The translations under genes and the position numbers were made by a program. The notes beneath the pieces were generated by a model. The model saw only the letters and a program-made list of their open reading frames with translations. It ran no database searches and was not told the origin of the DNA. Below, in pieces: positions 17,487 through 25,260 of a DNA stretch of 29,164 bases; the stretch's first letter is position 1, and each line of letters opens with the position of its first letter. The stretch is from UBA8752 sp040261275 (lineage in GTDB: Bacteria > Bacteroidota > Bacteroidia > Flavobacteriales_D > Sanyastnellaceae). Location: NCBI GenBank assembly GCA_040261275.1, contig JBDQOI010000030.1, positions 1-29,164 on the forward strand, in the 5' to 3' direction.

Positions 17487-18788
17487 TCAGGCGAATTGCC
17501 GCTTTTGTGGAATGGCAAACAGCGTAATCAGCGCCACAACGAAGAATCCGATGAGGACCAGGATGCTGTTGCGCATGCTGCCGGTGAGGCCTTCGATGTA
17601 GCCCCAGCTGAACATGCCGATCACCACGCCCAGCTTCTCCAGCACCTCGTAGAAGCTGAAGTAAGAGGCGGTATCGTTGGTGTCGGGCAGCATCTTGGTG
17701 TAGGTCGAGCGGTTCAGGCTCTGCGTGCCGCCCATCATGAAGCCGATCATGCCGGCGGCGATGAAGAACATCGTCGATCCGTTGACCAGCGAATAGGCAA
17801 AGGCGCACGTGGCACACCACAGGAAGGTGGCGACGATGAGCACGGGGATGTTGCCGTATTTGCCGCTCAGGCGGCTGAAGAGGAAGGCGCCGGGGATGGC
17901 TACGATCTGCACGAGGATGATGGCCACGATGAGCTGGTCGTCAGGCAGGTTGATCTCCTTGATGCCAAAGGAGCTTGCCATGAGCATGATGGTCTGAATC
18001 GCCATGCTCATCACGAAGAAGCTCAGCAGGTAACGCGTCAGCTGCGTCTTGCCCTTGAGCTCCATGGCGACGCCTTTCAGTTCGCGGAACCCCTGCCACA
18101 ACAGGTTGCCGTCCGGGCGGTCCTTCATCTGCACCGGCATGCGGCGGAAGGTCATCTGTGCCCAACCGGCCCACCAGATTCCGACGAAGATGAAGGCCCA
18201 CCGCGTGAGGTGGTCGCCGATGCCCATGATGAGGGCGAGGCACAGCAGCAGGATGATGATCGATCCGGTGAAGCCCCAGGAATAGCCTTTGGCGGACAGC
18301 AGGTCGTGGTCCTCCCGCGGGGCGATTTCCGGCAGGAAGGCGTTGTAGAAGCCCAGACTGCCCCACGCGCCGACGTTGGCCATGAACAGGGCCGTCATGC
18401 TCCATTCGAGGTGCTGCGGGTCGAACCAGAACAGGCCGATGCACCCTGTGGCGCCCATGTAGCAGAAGACCTTGAGGAAGGTGAGTTTTCGGCCCAGGTA
18501 GTCCGCCATGCCCGACAGCAGGGGCGAAGCGATGATGACGATGAGGAAGGAGGCCCCCAGGACGTAGCTGTACAGTTGGGTATTGATGAACTCCCGCCCG
18601 AGGAACATCACCTTGTCGCTGACGGAGCCGTCGGCATTTTCCGTGGCCGTGATGGCGTTGTAGAAAATGGGAAAGATGGCCGTGGTGATGACCAGGAAGT
18701 AGGCGCCGTTGGCCCAATCGTACATCAGCCAGCCCATGCGGATGGCCTTGTTCGAGTATTGGCGCGCCTTGCGTTGGAGTAAACCCAT
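17487..18788 (-). CDS. MFS transporter, UMF1 family
   Basis: A 433-residue membrane protein with about 12 transmembrane segments, of the UMF1/Atg22-like branch of the major facilitator superfamily. The branch mark 'YDWANGAYFLVITTAIFPIFY' (YDWANSAY type) lies near the N-terminus, and 'GGTQSLNRSTYTKMLPD' and 'FYEVLEKLGVVIGMF' in the C-terminal half are also typical. The substrate is unknown; yeast Atg22 exports amino acids from the vacuole, but that does not transfer to bacteria. The ATG at 18788 is chosen over a TTG at 18914 because the promoter box TATATTG lies 6 nt before it and the upstream extension overlaps the next gene. Confidence 0.9.
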   Translation of the reverse strand: MGLLQRKARQYSNKAIRMGWLMYDWANGAYFLVITTAIFPIFYNAITATENADGSVSDKVMFLGREFINTQLYSYVLGASFLIVIIASPLLSGMADYLGRKLTFLKVFCYMGATGCIGLFWFDPQHLEWSMTALFMANVGAWGSLGFYNAFLPEIAPREDHDLLSAKGYSWGFTGSIIILLLCLALIMGIGDHLTRWAFIFVGIWWAGWAQMTFRRMPVQMKDRPDGNLLWQGFRELKGVAMELKGKTQLTRYLLSFFVMSMAIQTIMLMASSFGIKEINLPDDQLIVAIILVQIVAIPGAFLFSRLSGKYGNIPVLIVATFLWCATCAFAYSLVNGSTMFFIAAGMIGFMMGGTQSLNRSTYTKMLPDTNDTASYFSFYEVLEKLGVVIGMFSWGYIEGLTGSMRNSILVLIGFFVVALITLFAIPQKRQFA

Positions 18789-18794
18789 GGCGGG

Positions 18795-18801
18795 CAATAT
18801 A
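18795..18801 (-). promoter_or_regulatory. -7 box just before the MFS transporter gene
   Basis: Minus-strand TATATTG followed by CCCGCC and the ATG at 18788. The 6-nt distance predicts a leaderless or near-leaderless mRNA and separates this gene from the upstream oxidase gene, whose stop is only 77 bp away. Confidence 0.45.
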
Positions 18802-18864
18802 GGGCGGTGCCTTTCGGGGGGCGCTCGGCCCGATTCACCCCGGGAAAAAGTATGTGCGGCCGAA

Positions 18865-20088
18865 TCAGGTAAGGAGGCCTTGGCGTTCGACTTCGTCGGC
18901 GATGTGGTCGCCAATGGCCAGCGAAGCGGTAGCGGCAGGGGAAGGGGCGTTGAGCACGTGGACGCTGCGGCCTTGGGAGATGATGCGGAAATCGTCCTTG
19001 GTGTCGCCGTCGGGGCGCAACAGCAGGGCGCGCACGCCGCTGCGGCCGGGGCGCAGGTCGTCCATCTCCAGCGACGGAACGAGGCGCTGCAGTGTCTTCA
19101 GGAAGAGCCGCTTGGAGAAGGCCCGGCGGTATTCGTTGATCCCAAACGACATGTTCTTGAAGAACAGGCGCCATGTGCCGCCATAGCCGAGGGCCTCATA
19201 CGTGTCGCGGAGGTTGAAGTCGGTCTTCCCATAGCCCTCACGCTTGAAGGTGAATACGGCGTTGGGGCCGCATTCGATGTCGCCGTTGGTCATCCGGGTG
19301 AAGTGCACCCCGAGGAAGGGGAACTGCGGATTGGGAACAGGGTAGATGAGGTTGCGGACCTTGTACTTGGCGTGGTCCTCGAGCTCGTAGTAGTCCCCGC
19401 GGAAGCCCACCACGCGTTCGGGTAGCTTGACTCCGTCCTTGCGGGCCAGGCGGTCGGCCTGCAGCCCCGCACAGACCACGAGGCCTTTGCCGGTGAAGTC
19501 GCCTTGGGCCGTGTGCACGGTGGCCCCGTTTTCGTCTTGGGTAAAGTTCCGCGCTTCCACGCCCGTAAAGACGTTGCTGAGCGGCTGTATGCCCCTGGCG
19601 ACCTCCACCATCTTGGCGGTGGCTCCGCGGAAGTCGATGATCCCCGTGCAGGGCACCCAAAGTCCGGCCACGGCGCGCACATGCGGTTCGATTTCCTTGA
19701 CGGCGTCCCCGTCGATGCGTTCCAGCCCCTCGATCTCGTTCTGCATGCCGAGGCCGTGGATCTTTTCGAGCATGGGCAGCTCGTCCTCGGTGGCCGCCGC
19801 GACCACCTTGCCGCATATGTCGTGGTCCACACCGTATTCCTTGGCGAAGGCGACCAGTTCGTGGCGTCCCTTGACGCAGTTGATGGCCTTGAGGCTGCCC
19901 GGCGGGTAGTAGAGTCCGCTGTGGATGACGCCGCTGTTGTGGCCCGTCTGGTGGTCACTGAGGATGTGCTCCTTTTCGAGCAGGGCGATGCGCGCGTTGG
20001 GGTGGCGCTGCTGGAGCTTGAGGAACGCGGCTGCGCCGACGATTCCGCCGCCGACCACGATGAGGTCGAATTGCTGGGCTGTTGTCAT
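18865..20088 (-). CDS. lhgO: L-2-hydroxyglutarate oxidase
   Basis: A 407-residue FAD-dependent oxidase of the DAO family that converts L-2-hydroxyglutarate to 2-oxoglutarate, a metabolite-repair step and also part of glutarate/lysine breakdown in some bacteria. The FAD motif 'VVGGGIVGAA' is near residues 11-20, and 'LEKE' marks the end of the second strand. 'TGHNSGVIHSGLYYPPGSLKA' is a hallmark of LhgO, as are 'DFRGATAKMVEVA' and 'PVPNPQFPFLGVHFTRM..G...CGPNAV'. The C-terminal 'RSGVRALLLRPDG' and 'VLNAPSPAATASLAIGDHIAD' complete the family pattern. The ATG at 20088 precedes the FAD motif directly; the upstream extension to 20229 has no family match and overlaps the next gene. TATCTTCG lies about 20 nt upstream. 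Confidence 0.94.
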   Translation of the reverse strand: MTTAQQFDLIVVGGGIVGAAAFLKLQQRHPNARIALLEKEHILSDHQTGHNSGVIHSGLYYPPGSLKAINCVKGRHELVAFAKEYGVDHDICGKVVAAATEDELPMLEKIHGLGMQNEIEGLERIDGDAVKEIEPHVRAVAGLWVPCTGIIDFRGATAKMVEVARGIQPLSNVFTGVEARNFTQDENGATVHTAQGDFTGKGLVVCAGLQADRLARKDGVKLPERVVGFRGDYYELEDHAKYKVRNLIYPVPNPQFPFLGVHFTRMTNGDIECGPNAVFTFKREGYGKTDFNLRDTYEALGYGGTWRLFFKNMSFGINEYRRAFSKRLFLKTLQRLVPSLEMDDLRPGRSGVRALLLRPDGDTKDDFRIISQGRSVHVLNAPSPAATASLAIGDHIADEVERQGLLT

Positions 20089-20159
20089 GCCTGGACTTCG
20101 GCCGCGAAGATAGCGGGCCAAATGCACCCCGAGTGAAAGAAAGGGTGTATGTGGGGCGT

Positions 20160-22754
20160 TCAGCGGAGTAACTGAAGATGTCCCGTGCGCTCCTCGACTA
20201 TGGGCACGCCCAACTCCCCATATTTCCAATACACGCGATAACCGTAGACACCGTCGGGTGAGAAGTGAAGTCCTTCACTATTGGGTGTTTCGGACTGTCC
20301 CATCCATATTCTCTCCGGATCCTCGGTGGTCCAGACGAGTTGGCCCCATCGGTTGTATATCTCCAATCGAAATTCATCGAGTTCGGGGCAATTCGTTTCC
20401 AGCTTCAATCCGTCGTTGATGCCGTCGTTGTCCGGAGTAAAGGCCGTGGGCATCCACATGTCGCAACCGCAGTACTCCTGCGTGATTTGGACCAGGGCCA
20501 CATCGCGGCCGCACGCGTTTTCTGCTTCGAGCAGGTAGGTGCCCGCCCCAACGGTCGGGTTCAGGCCCTCGACATCGGGGTCGTCCCATGCCCATGTGTA
20601 GGGCAGTTCATCGATGTCCGTGCCCTGTACCGCTCGGATTTCGGCTTGAATTTCCGTGGTGGCATCCCAGCATACGATGCCCGCAAAGGGAGCGGCATCT
20701 ACATCCAGGTTGGGCAGCACATTGACATAGACTTGGGTGGAGTCTGCACAACCCGTCATGCTGTCCAGAATGCGCACGGTGAAATCGCCCTCGGCTTCCC
20801 AGAGGGTGGAGGAAGTGGTGGTCATGCCGTCTACGCTCCATACCCACCAGCCTACTGCGGGTTCTGCTTGCGCTGGCCAAGTCCACTCCACAGCGGGGTC
20901 CAGGACGCACCTCGTGACGGTGTCAGCGAGTGCCGCGGTGGACGGAACGGGCCACCATTCCACACTTTTGGCTTCTGATACATCGCAGCCTCCCACGGAA
21001 ACAGTGACTGAAAATGGGCCTTCTCCGTCGGTGTTCTCGAGGGTCAATGTGTTGCCTGTGGAACCATCGGACCACACGGCACCATCAAAATAACCGGTGA
21101 CGGAGAGTTCCACGGTTTCCCCGTCGCAGGCTCCGTCGGGACCTTCCAGGGAAAAAACGATGGGCGGCAATTCCTCGAGAATGTAAGAGGCGGTGTTGGT
21201 GCATCCGTTGGCCCCCAAGAGGTTGGCCGTGTAGACCCCCGGTCCGGCTTGGTTTACCTGAGGCGTGCCGGCAGGCAATGCCCAGCTGTCCACAGAACTG
21301 CCGCTGTTGGGAATGGCGGTGACCAGCCCTGTTTCGCCCCAGCAAAGTTCATTTGGTACCGACTGAAGCGAGGCGGTGGGGAGGGGCAGGATGTCCACGA
21401 CGATGAGTTCGGGTGTGCCTTCGCAACCGCCGCTTTCGGCCTCGACGATGTGGCTGCCGGCATTGGATACAGTCAATGCGGTCCCGGTTGTGATGGCGCC
21501 GGTCGCGTTGTCTGTCCATTGAACGGAGGCGGGGATATTGGTGCTGGCCGTAACGGTCAGCGATTCACCTTCGCACAGTTCGATGTCGTTGGTCGCATCC
21601 AGCGTCAGGGTGGGGGAGTTTTGTGCCAAAACCGTGACGGTCTCCGTTTCAATGCAGGTTCCCAGGGTGCCCGTTACGGTTTCCTGGCCGGCCGAGGAGA
21701 CTGAGATGCTGGGGTTTCCCGTACCGTTCCAATCGACCGTGGCACCTGCTGCGGAGGTGGCGGTGAGGACGACAGGTACGCCATCACAAACCGTGATTTG
21801 AGGTGCGGTCATGAGTTCCGGGCCGGGAAGCGCGTCCACTGTAACGATCTCTGTGAGCGGACAACCAGGGGACTGGGTTTGCACGGTGTGATCACCCGGT
21901 GGAGCGTCGAAACTGGCGTTGTTGAGTCCTGTCCAAGTCAAGGTATATCCGGCCGCTGATGCTGTGATATTGGTGGTTTCCCCTGGACAGACCGCATAGG
22001 GAGGGGCGGGATTCAGTGTCAAGCCAGGAATGCCCTCACCATTGGAGACGTCAAGCAAGCAGAAACTCTGGTTGTTGCTTTCTCCTCCCGTACTTCCGGT
22101 GAAGCCCCACCAAACCATGCTGTTGCCGGCGAAGACGTCATTGACAAGGTCCACCGACGTGTTGAAGCGTTCCACTCCGTCAAACTCCAGCCGCAGCAAT
22201 TGGGTGGAGGGATTCCATTCCACGTGTGCTGTGTGGTCCTGACCGTCCTCTATGTCGTCATCGCTCGCATTTGCCTGGATCGGGCCAGCGAGGCAGTTCG
22301 GGTCGTTGTGGTTGTTTGTGCCGTCGCGTTGCAGGGCCACATGATCGTATGGAGGGTCGCCGAAGTTGGGGTTTTCATAGGTGTCGAATTCAATGACGAT
22401 GCTCGGGTCAAAAGTGGGGGCGATGAAGGAATTGGTGGCCGCATCGAAGTTCCCGTATCCCACGTTGCCACCGATGGTGGTGGTGGGTTGGTTCGGGCCG
22501 AGTTGATGGAAGACCAAGGCCATTCCATCAGCCCCTCCATCGGAGTTACCCAGGTTTACGCTGAGGTGAAGACAGAAGGGAAGGCTGACGTCGAGTTGGT
22601 CATCGTACCATGCGGCGCCTTGTTGCCCATTGGTCGCAGGGGTGACCTGTACGCAGTCTCCATTGAGGTTCTGGGCGCTCCCGATGACCGTAAATTGTCC
22701 AGAGACCATCCACGGGATCCAAAGGGCCAAGAAGAGACCGCCTGTTTTGCGCAT
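20160..22754 (-). CDS. L-type lectin / Ig-like repeat surface protein with CHU_C (T9SS type B) C-terminal domain
   Basis: An 864-residue secreted protein. A signal peptide ('FLALWIPWMVSGQ') precedes an L-type (legume-like) lectin domain at about 20-245, seen in 'GAAWYDDQLDVSLPFCLHLSVNLGNSDGGADGMALVFHQ', 'VIEFDTYEN', 'HVEWNPSTQLLRLEFDG' and 'VWWGFTGSTGGESNNQ'. A chain of short Ig/PKD-like repeats with paired cysteines follows (about 250-770). The last 93 residues (772-864), 'FTPDNDGIND' to 'GHLQLLR', are the gliding motility-associated C-terminal domain (CHU_C), a type B sorting signal of the type IX secretion system. The likely role is a glycan-binding surface adhesin. A promoter box lies 5 nt before the ATG and overlaps the preceding gene's terminator. 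Confidence 0.93.
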   Translation of the reverse strand: MRKTGGLFLALWIPWMVSGQFTVIGSAQNLNGDCVQVTPATNGQQGAAWYDDQLDVSLPFCLHLSVNLGNSDGGADGMALVFHQLGPNQPTTTIGGNVGYGNFDAATNSFIAPTFDPSIVIEFDTYENPNFGDPPYDHVALQRDGTNNHNDPNCLAGPIQANASDDDIEDGQDHTAHVEWNPSTQLLRLEFDGVERFNTSVDLVNDVFAGNSMVWWGFTGSTGGESNNQSFCLLDVSNGEGIPGLTLNPAPPYAVCPGETTNITASAAGYTLTWTGLNNASFDAPPGDHTVQTQSPGCPLTEIVTVDALPGPELMTAPQITVCDGVPVVLTATSAAGATVDWNGTGNPSISVSSAGQETVTGTLGTCIETETVTVLAQNSPTLTLDATNDIELCEGESLTVTASTNIPASVQWTDNATGAITTGTALTVSNAGSHIVEAESGGCEGTPELIVVDILPLPTASLQSVPNELCWGETGLVTAIPNSGSSVDSWALPAGTPQVNQAGPGVYTANLLGANGCTNTASYILEELPPIVFSLEGPDGACDGETVELSVTGYFDGAVWSDGSTGNTLTLENTDGEGPFSVTVSVGGCDVSEAKSVEWWPVPSTAALADTVTRCVLDPAVEWTWPAQAEPAVGWWVWSVDGMTTTSSTLWEAEGDFTVRILDSMTGCADSTQVYVNVLPNLDVDAAPFAGIVCWDATTEIQAEIRAVQGTDIDELPYTWAWDDPDVEGLNPTVGAGTYLLEAENACGRDVALVQITQEYCGCDMWMPTAFTPDNDGINDGLKLETNCPELDEFRLEIYNRWGQLVWTTEDPERIWMGQSETPNSEGLHFSPDGVYGYRVYWKYGELGVPIVEERTGHLQLLR

Positions 22755-22759
22755 GGGTG

Positions 22760-22766
22760 CAAAATA
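22760..22766 (-). promoter_or_regulatory. -7 box immediately before the lectin/CHU_C gene
   Basis: Minus-strand TATTTTG followed by CACCC and the ATG at 22754 (5-nt gap), predicting a leaderless mRNA. Its first base is the last base of the upstream terminator hairpin. Confidence 0.55.
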
Positions 22767-22794
22767 GAAAAGCCCGCAATGCGCGGGCTTTTCT
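22766..22794 (-). terminator. Intrinsic terminator of the Cys/Lys-rich protein gene
   Basis: A perfect 12-bp inverted repeat (AGAAAAGCCCGC at 22766-22777 with GCGGGCTTTTCT at 22783-22794, 5-nt loop) starting 22 bp beyond the stop at 22817. GC core plus A/T base is the common Bacteroidota form; the same GCCCGC/GCGGGC stem ends the tmRNA. Confidence 0.8.
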
Positions 22795-22816
22795 GGAATA
22801 TGTTGTTATCCGAAAA

Positions 22817-23128
22817 TCAGAGGTCGCCCTTGGCAGGACCCACCTTGGCCTTCTTGTCGGTGCACTGGCCCTTGTCCTCGGAACGAACCATGGAAAGGTT
22901 CTCTTTTCCTTGCTCCTTGCCGGACTTGGCCTTCTTGCCCTTCTTCTTGCTCTTCTTGTCGTTGGCAGAGCAGCAGCTCTTGGCAGCGTCAGCTTTGCCT
23001 GCGCAGCAGGAGGAGGACTTGCCCTTGGTGCATTCGGTCTTGGCCTTGCTGCCGGAACAGGAACTGCTCTGGGCAGATGCCGTGGCGCCGAACAAAAACA
23101 GGGCGCCGAGGAGGAGGATGTGCTTCAT
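22817..23128 (-). CDS. Small exported Cys/Lys-rich protein of unknown function
   Basis: A 103-residue protein not matched to a known family. A clear signal peptide ('MKHILLLGALFLFGATASA') is followed by a mature part made mostly of lysine, serine, alanine, glycine and cysteine. Seven cysteines (residues 24, 33, 41, 42, 52, 53, 89) include two CC pairs, and about 21 lysines are present, with a KKSKKKGKKAK cluster at about 58-68. The composition suggests metal binding or a cross-linked/structural role, but nothing proves it. The ATG at 23128 is chosen over a TTG at 23137 because it begins the signal peptide. It has its own terminator and lies between a TonB-like gene (divergent) and the lectin gene, so it is probably monocistronic. 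Confidence 0.75.
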   Translation of the reverse strand: MKHILLLGALFLFGATASAQSSSCSGSKAKTECTKGKSSSCCAGKADAAKSCCSANDKKSKKKGKKAKSGKEQGKENLSMVRSEDKGQCTDKKAKVGPAKGDL

Positions 23129-23189
23129 GATGGTCAATTTGTAAGCAATAAAGATAAGGATTGTCTCTTTAACGAAGGATGACCCCCTT

Positions 23190-23196
23190 TATTTTG
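23190..23196 (+). promoter_or_regulatory. -7 box of the TonB-like gene
   Basis: TATTTTG ends 11 nt before the ATG at 23208, which would give a leader of only a few bases. It lies in the 79-bp divergent gap shared with the Cys/Lys-rich gene. Confidence 0.45.
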
Positions 23197-23207
23197 TGGG
23201 CGAAAGC

Positions 23208-23978
23208 ATGTCGGACGCTACTGAACGAGATCCCATGGAGCCGCTTGGAAAGCGCGAACGGTTCGTGTGGCAGGCGGCGATGGCTGCCTTGGCTTTGCAC
23301 GTGATTGTCCTCGCAGCCCTCGCGGAATGGGGGGAGTTGCCGGCGGCGACCACGACCCGCTATGCCGCCGTGGACTTTGTGGATTTTGAAGTGCCTGAGC
23401 GCACCATGACGATGGAGGAGGCCGTCAGGGAGCAGATGGAAGCGCGCTTGGAAGCGGTGCGCAATGTGGCGGCGGATGCTCGGGCATCCCTTTCGGATGA
23501 CGTGCACAGCACAGCGGCTTCCGAAGAAATGGCGCGGGATGTGGAGGCGGAGCTGCGGGCGTTTGAGCAGTCGGCCTTTGATGCCTTGGCCGAGGGTCGA
23601 ACCGGCAGCGACGGTGTTTCCGCCCCGGACCGTTCGGAGCGGCAAGAGGTGCAGAATGAATTCGAGAATTGGGATGCGCGCTATGATGGTCAAGTGACGG
23701 CCGAATACGACCTCGATGGGCGCAAAGCCTTGGTTCTGGACGTGCCCGGCTACCGTTGCAGGGGAGGAGGTACCGTCACGCTGGCCATCGAAGTGGCGCC
23801 TGGGGGCGAAGTCATGGACGCCCAGGTGCTGTCGGTCCGTGGAACCCGAGGTCAGGCGGTGGGGCAATGTTTAGGAGAGGAATCCCTCCGGAGTGCCCTG
23901 AAGTGCCGTTTCCAGTCGCGGACGGATGCTCCGAAGCGACAGTCGGGTCGATTGACCTATCGGTTCATTGCCCAGTGA
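23208..23978 (+). CDS. TonB-like protein (single TM, TonB_C-like domain)
   Basis: A 256-residue protein with a cytoplasmic start, one membrane helix (about 20-41, 'AAMAALALHVIVLAALAEW'), a charged middle part predicted to be helical, and a C-terminal domain that resembles the TonB C-terminal fold: 'GGGTVTLAIEVAPGGEVMDAQVLSV', 'CLGEESLRSALKCRF' and 'SGRLTYRFIAQ'. TonB proteins pass proton-motive energy from ExbB/ExbD to outer-membrane receptors. Here the usual proline-rich linker is replaced by an acidic Glu/Ala-rich helix with few prolines, and no exbB/exbD is adjacent, so the role may differ. Cysteines in 'YRCRGGG', 'GQCLGEE' and 'LKCRF' may pair. The ATG at 23208 is preferred to the GTG at 23196, which overlaps the promoter box. 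Confidence 0.7.
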   Translation: MSDATERDPMEPLGKRERFVWQAAMAALALHVIVLAALAEWGELPAATTTRYAAVDFVDFEVPERTMTMEEAVREQMEARLEAVRNVAADARASLSDDVHSTAASEEMARDVEAELRAFEQSAFDALAEGRTGSDGVSAPDRSERQEVQNEFENWDARYDGQVTAEYDLDGRKALVLDVPGYRCRGGGTVTLAIEVAPGGEVMDAQVLSVRGTRGQAVGQCLGEESLRSALKCRFQSRTDAPKRQSGRLTYRFIAQ

Positions 23979-25179
23979 GCCCCGCGTATTCCGCGAGGTA
24001 GGCAAAGGGTGCATTGAGTTCGCCTTCCAAAGTAGTCTCGGAAGCACGGTCCAAGATGCCCTGGGCGTCGCCCTCGACCACAAGGGGAATGATCTGCTCC
24101 AACAATGTGGCTCCGAAGTCGGCACTGGCGTCACGGGGCAGCTCGCACGGCAGGTTGTCTACGGCCATGACGCCGATGCTGCCCGCCGTTCCAAAAGGCA
24201 CCCGCTTCTCTGCCACCGGGTCGTAGCCGTACATGGGGTCGTCGATGGTGCTTGGCTCCACCGTGGAAGCCACGGGGCCATCGATGTCACAACTGATGTC
24301 GGCCACCACGGAAATCCGCCAATCCTCATCGCGCACGTCTTCCCGGGTAAAAAGGAAGGGTGAACCCTCGGCCCAGAAATGGCCGGCGATGAAGAGGTCG
24401 GTAGAGCGCGCGAACGCCATGAAGGTGCTCTCATAATCCAGCGGGTCGTCGCAGAATTCTTCGAAGTCGAATCCTCCGTCGGATTTGCGGCGGTTGTAGT
24501 CGACCAGGTCCAGGTGGGTGAAGACGGGCTCGCCGAAGTCCTCGCGCAGGTAATCCACGGGGTGGACCTCACGGATCTTCAAGGCCTCGAGGATTTCGCG
24601 GGCACCATGGCCCACACGACCGTGGCCGGTGAGGGCAATTTTCGCGGTGGGATGGAGCTGCACCTTGGCGAGGTGGGACTCCATCTCGGTCCGATCCTCG
24701 CAATCGATGGCGCGGGGCAGGGCGTAGGTGCCGTGATGGGCGCCGAAGGTCCGGAAGGCGTTGTAGGTCCCCACGATGCCGGCAAACCGGCCGAAACCGA
24801 TGATGCGTCGCCCACCCGGCCGCTTGAGCAATTCGTAGTCGATCAGGCGGATCTGCTTGTCGATGCAGGCGCGCAAGAGCTTGGCGTTGTATGGCTGCAG
24901 CTTGAAGGTATGGGAGAAGAAGAAGTAAGTCTTTCCGGGGATGAGCTGGTCAATGGGAACCTCCTTGACCCCGAAAAGCACATCGCAATCGGACAGGTCG
25001 TCGGCCATCTCGATTCCGGCGGTCTCGTATTCTTCGTCGCGGATGCGCCGAACTTCGCTGCGCTGCACCACCAATTCCACGTAGGGGAATCGCTCCAGCA
25101 CTTCCGCGCAATGCTGAGGCGTCAGGGGGACCCGTTGGTCCGGCGGCGTTTTTCCTTCTCTGATGATTCCAATCCTCAT
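23965..25179 (-). CDS. Saccharopine dehydrogenase (lysine-forming)/alanine dehydrogenase-family enzyme
   Basis: A 404-residue NAD(P)-dependent enzyme of the alanine dehydrogenase/PNT/saccharopine dehydrogenase superfamily. The N-terminal block 'IGIIREGKTPPDQRVPLTPQHCAEVL' is the family's substrate-side start, and 'KIALTGHGRVGHGAREIL' is the Rossmann nucleotide site near residue 185. 'ISVVADISCDIDGPVASTVEPSTIDDPMYGYDP' resembles the Lys1-type saccharopine dehydrogenase C-terminus more than bacterial alanine dehydrogenase. The natural substrate cannot be fixed from sequence: saccharopine, alanine or another 2-oxo acid/amine pair. No other lysine-pathway gene is adjacent, though an L-2-hydroxyglutarate oxidase lies 4 kb away. 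Its 3' end overlaps that of the convergent TonB-like gene by 14 bp. Confidence 0.85.
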   Translation of the reverse strand: MRIGIIREGKTPPDQRVPLTPQHCAEVLERFPYVELVVQRSEVRRIRDEEYETAGIEMADDLSDCDVLFGVKEVPIDQLIPGKTYFFFSHTFKLQPYNAKLLRACIDKQIRLIDYELLKRPGGRRIIGFGRFAGIVGTYNAFRTFGAHHGTYALPRAIDCEDRTEMESHLAKVQLHPTAKIALTGHGRVGHGAREILEALKIREVHPVDYLREDFGEPVFTHLDLVDYNRRKSDGGFDFEEFCDDPLDYESTFMAFARSTDLFIAGHFWAEGSPFLFTREDVRDEDWRISVVADISCDIDGPVASTVEPSTIDDPMYGYDPVAEKRVPFGTAGSIGVMAVDNLPCELPRDASADFGATLLEQIIPLVVEGDAQGILDRASETTLEGELNAPFAYLAEYAGLTGQ

Positions 25180-25260
25180 CGCTTCACGTTAGTCTGTCTC
25201 ACTTAAGAACGACTACCAAATTAGAGTGGTTGCAAAGCGGATTTGCGTCAAAATCCATTT

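Noticed and set aside
17496..18782. A 428-codon plus-strand open frame, rich in Glu, Asp, His and Gln
   Set aside because: Antisense to the MFS transporter; the hydrophilic composition is the complement of membrane-helix codons.
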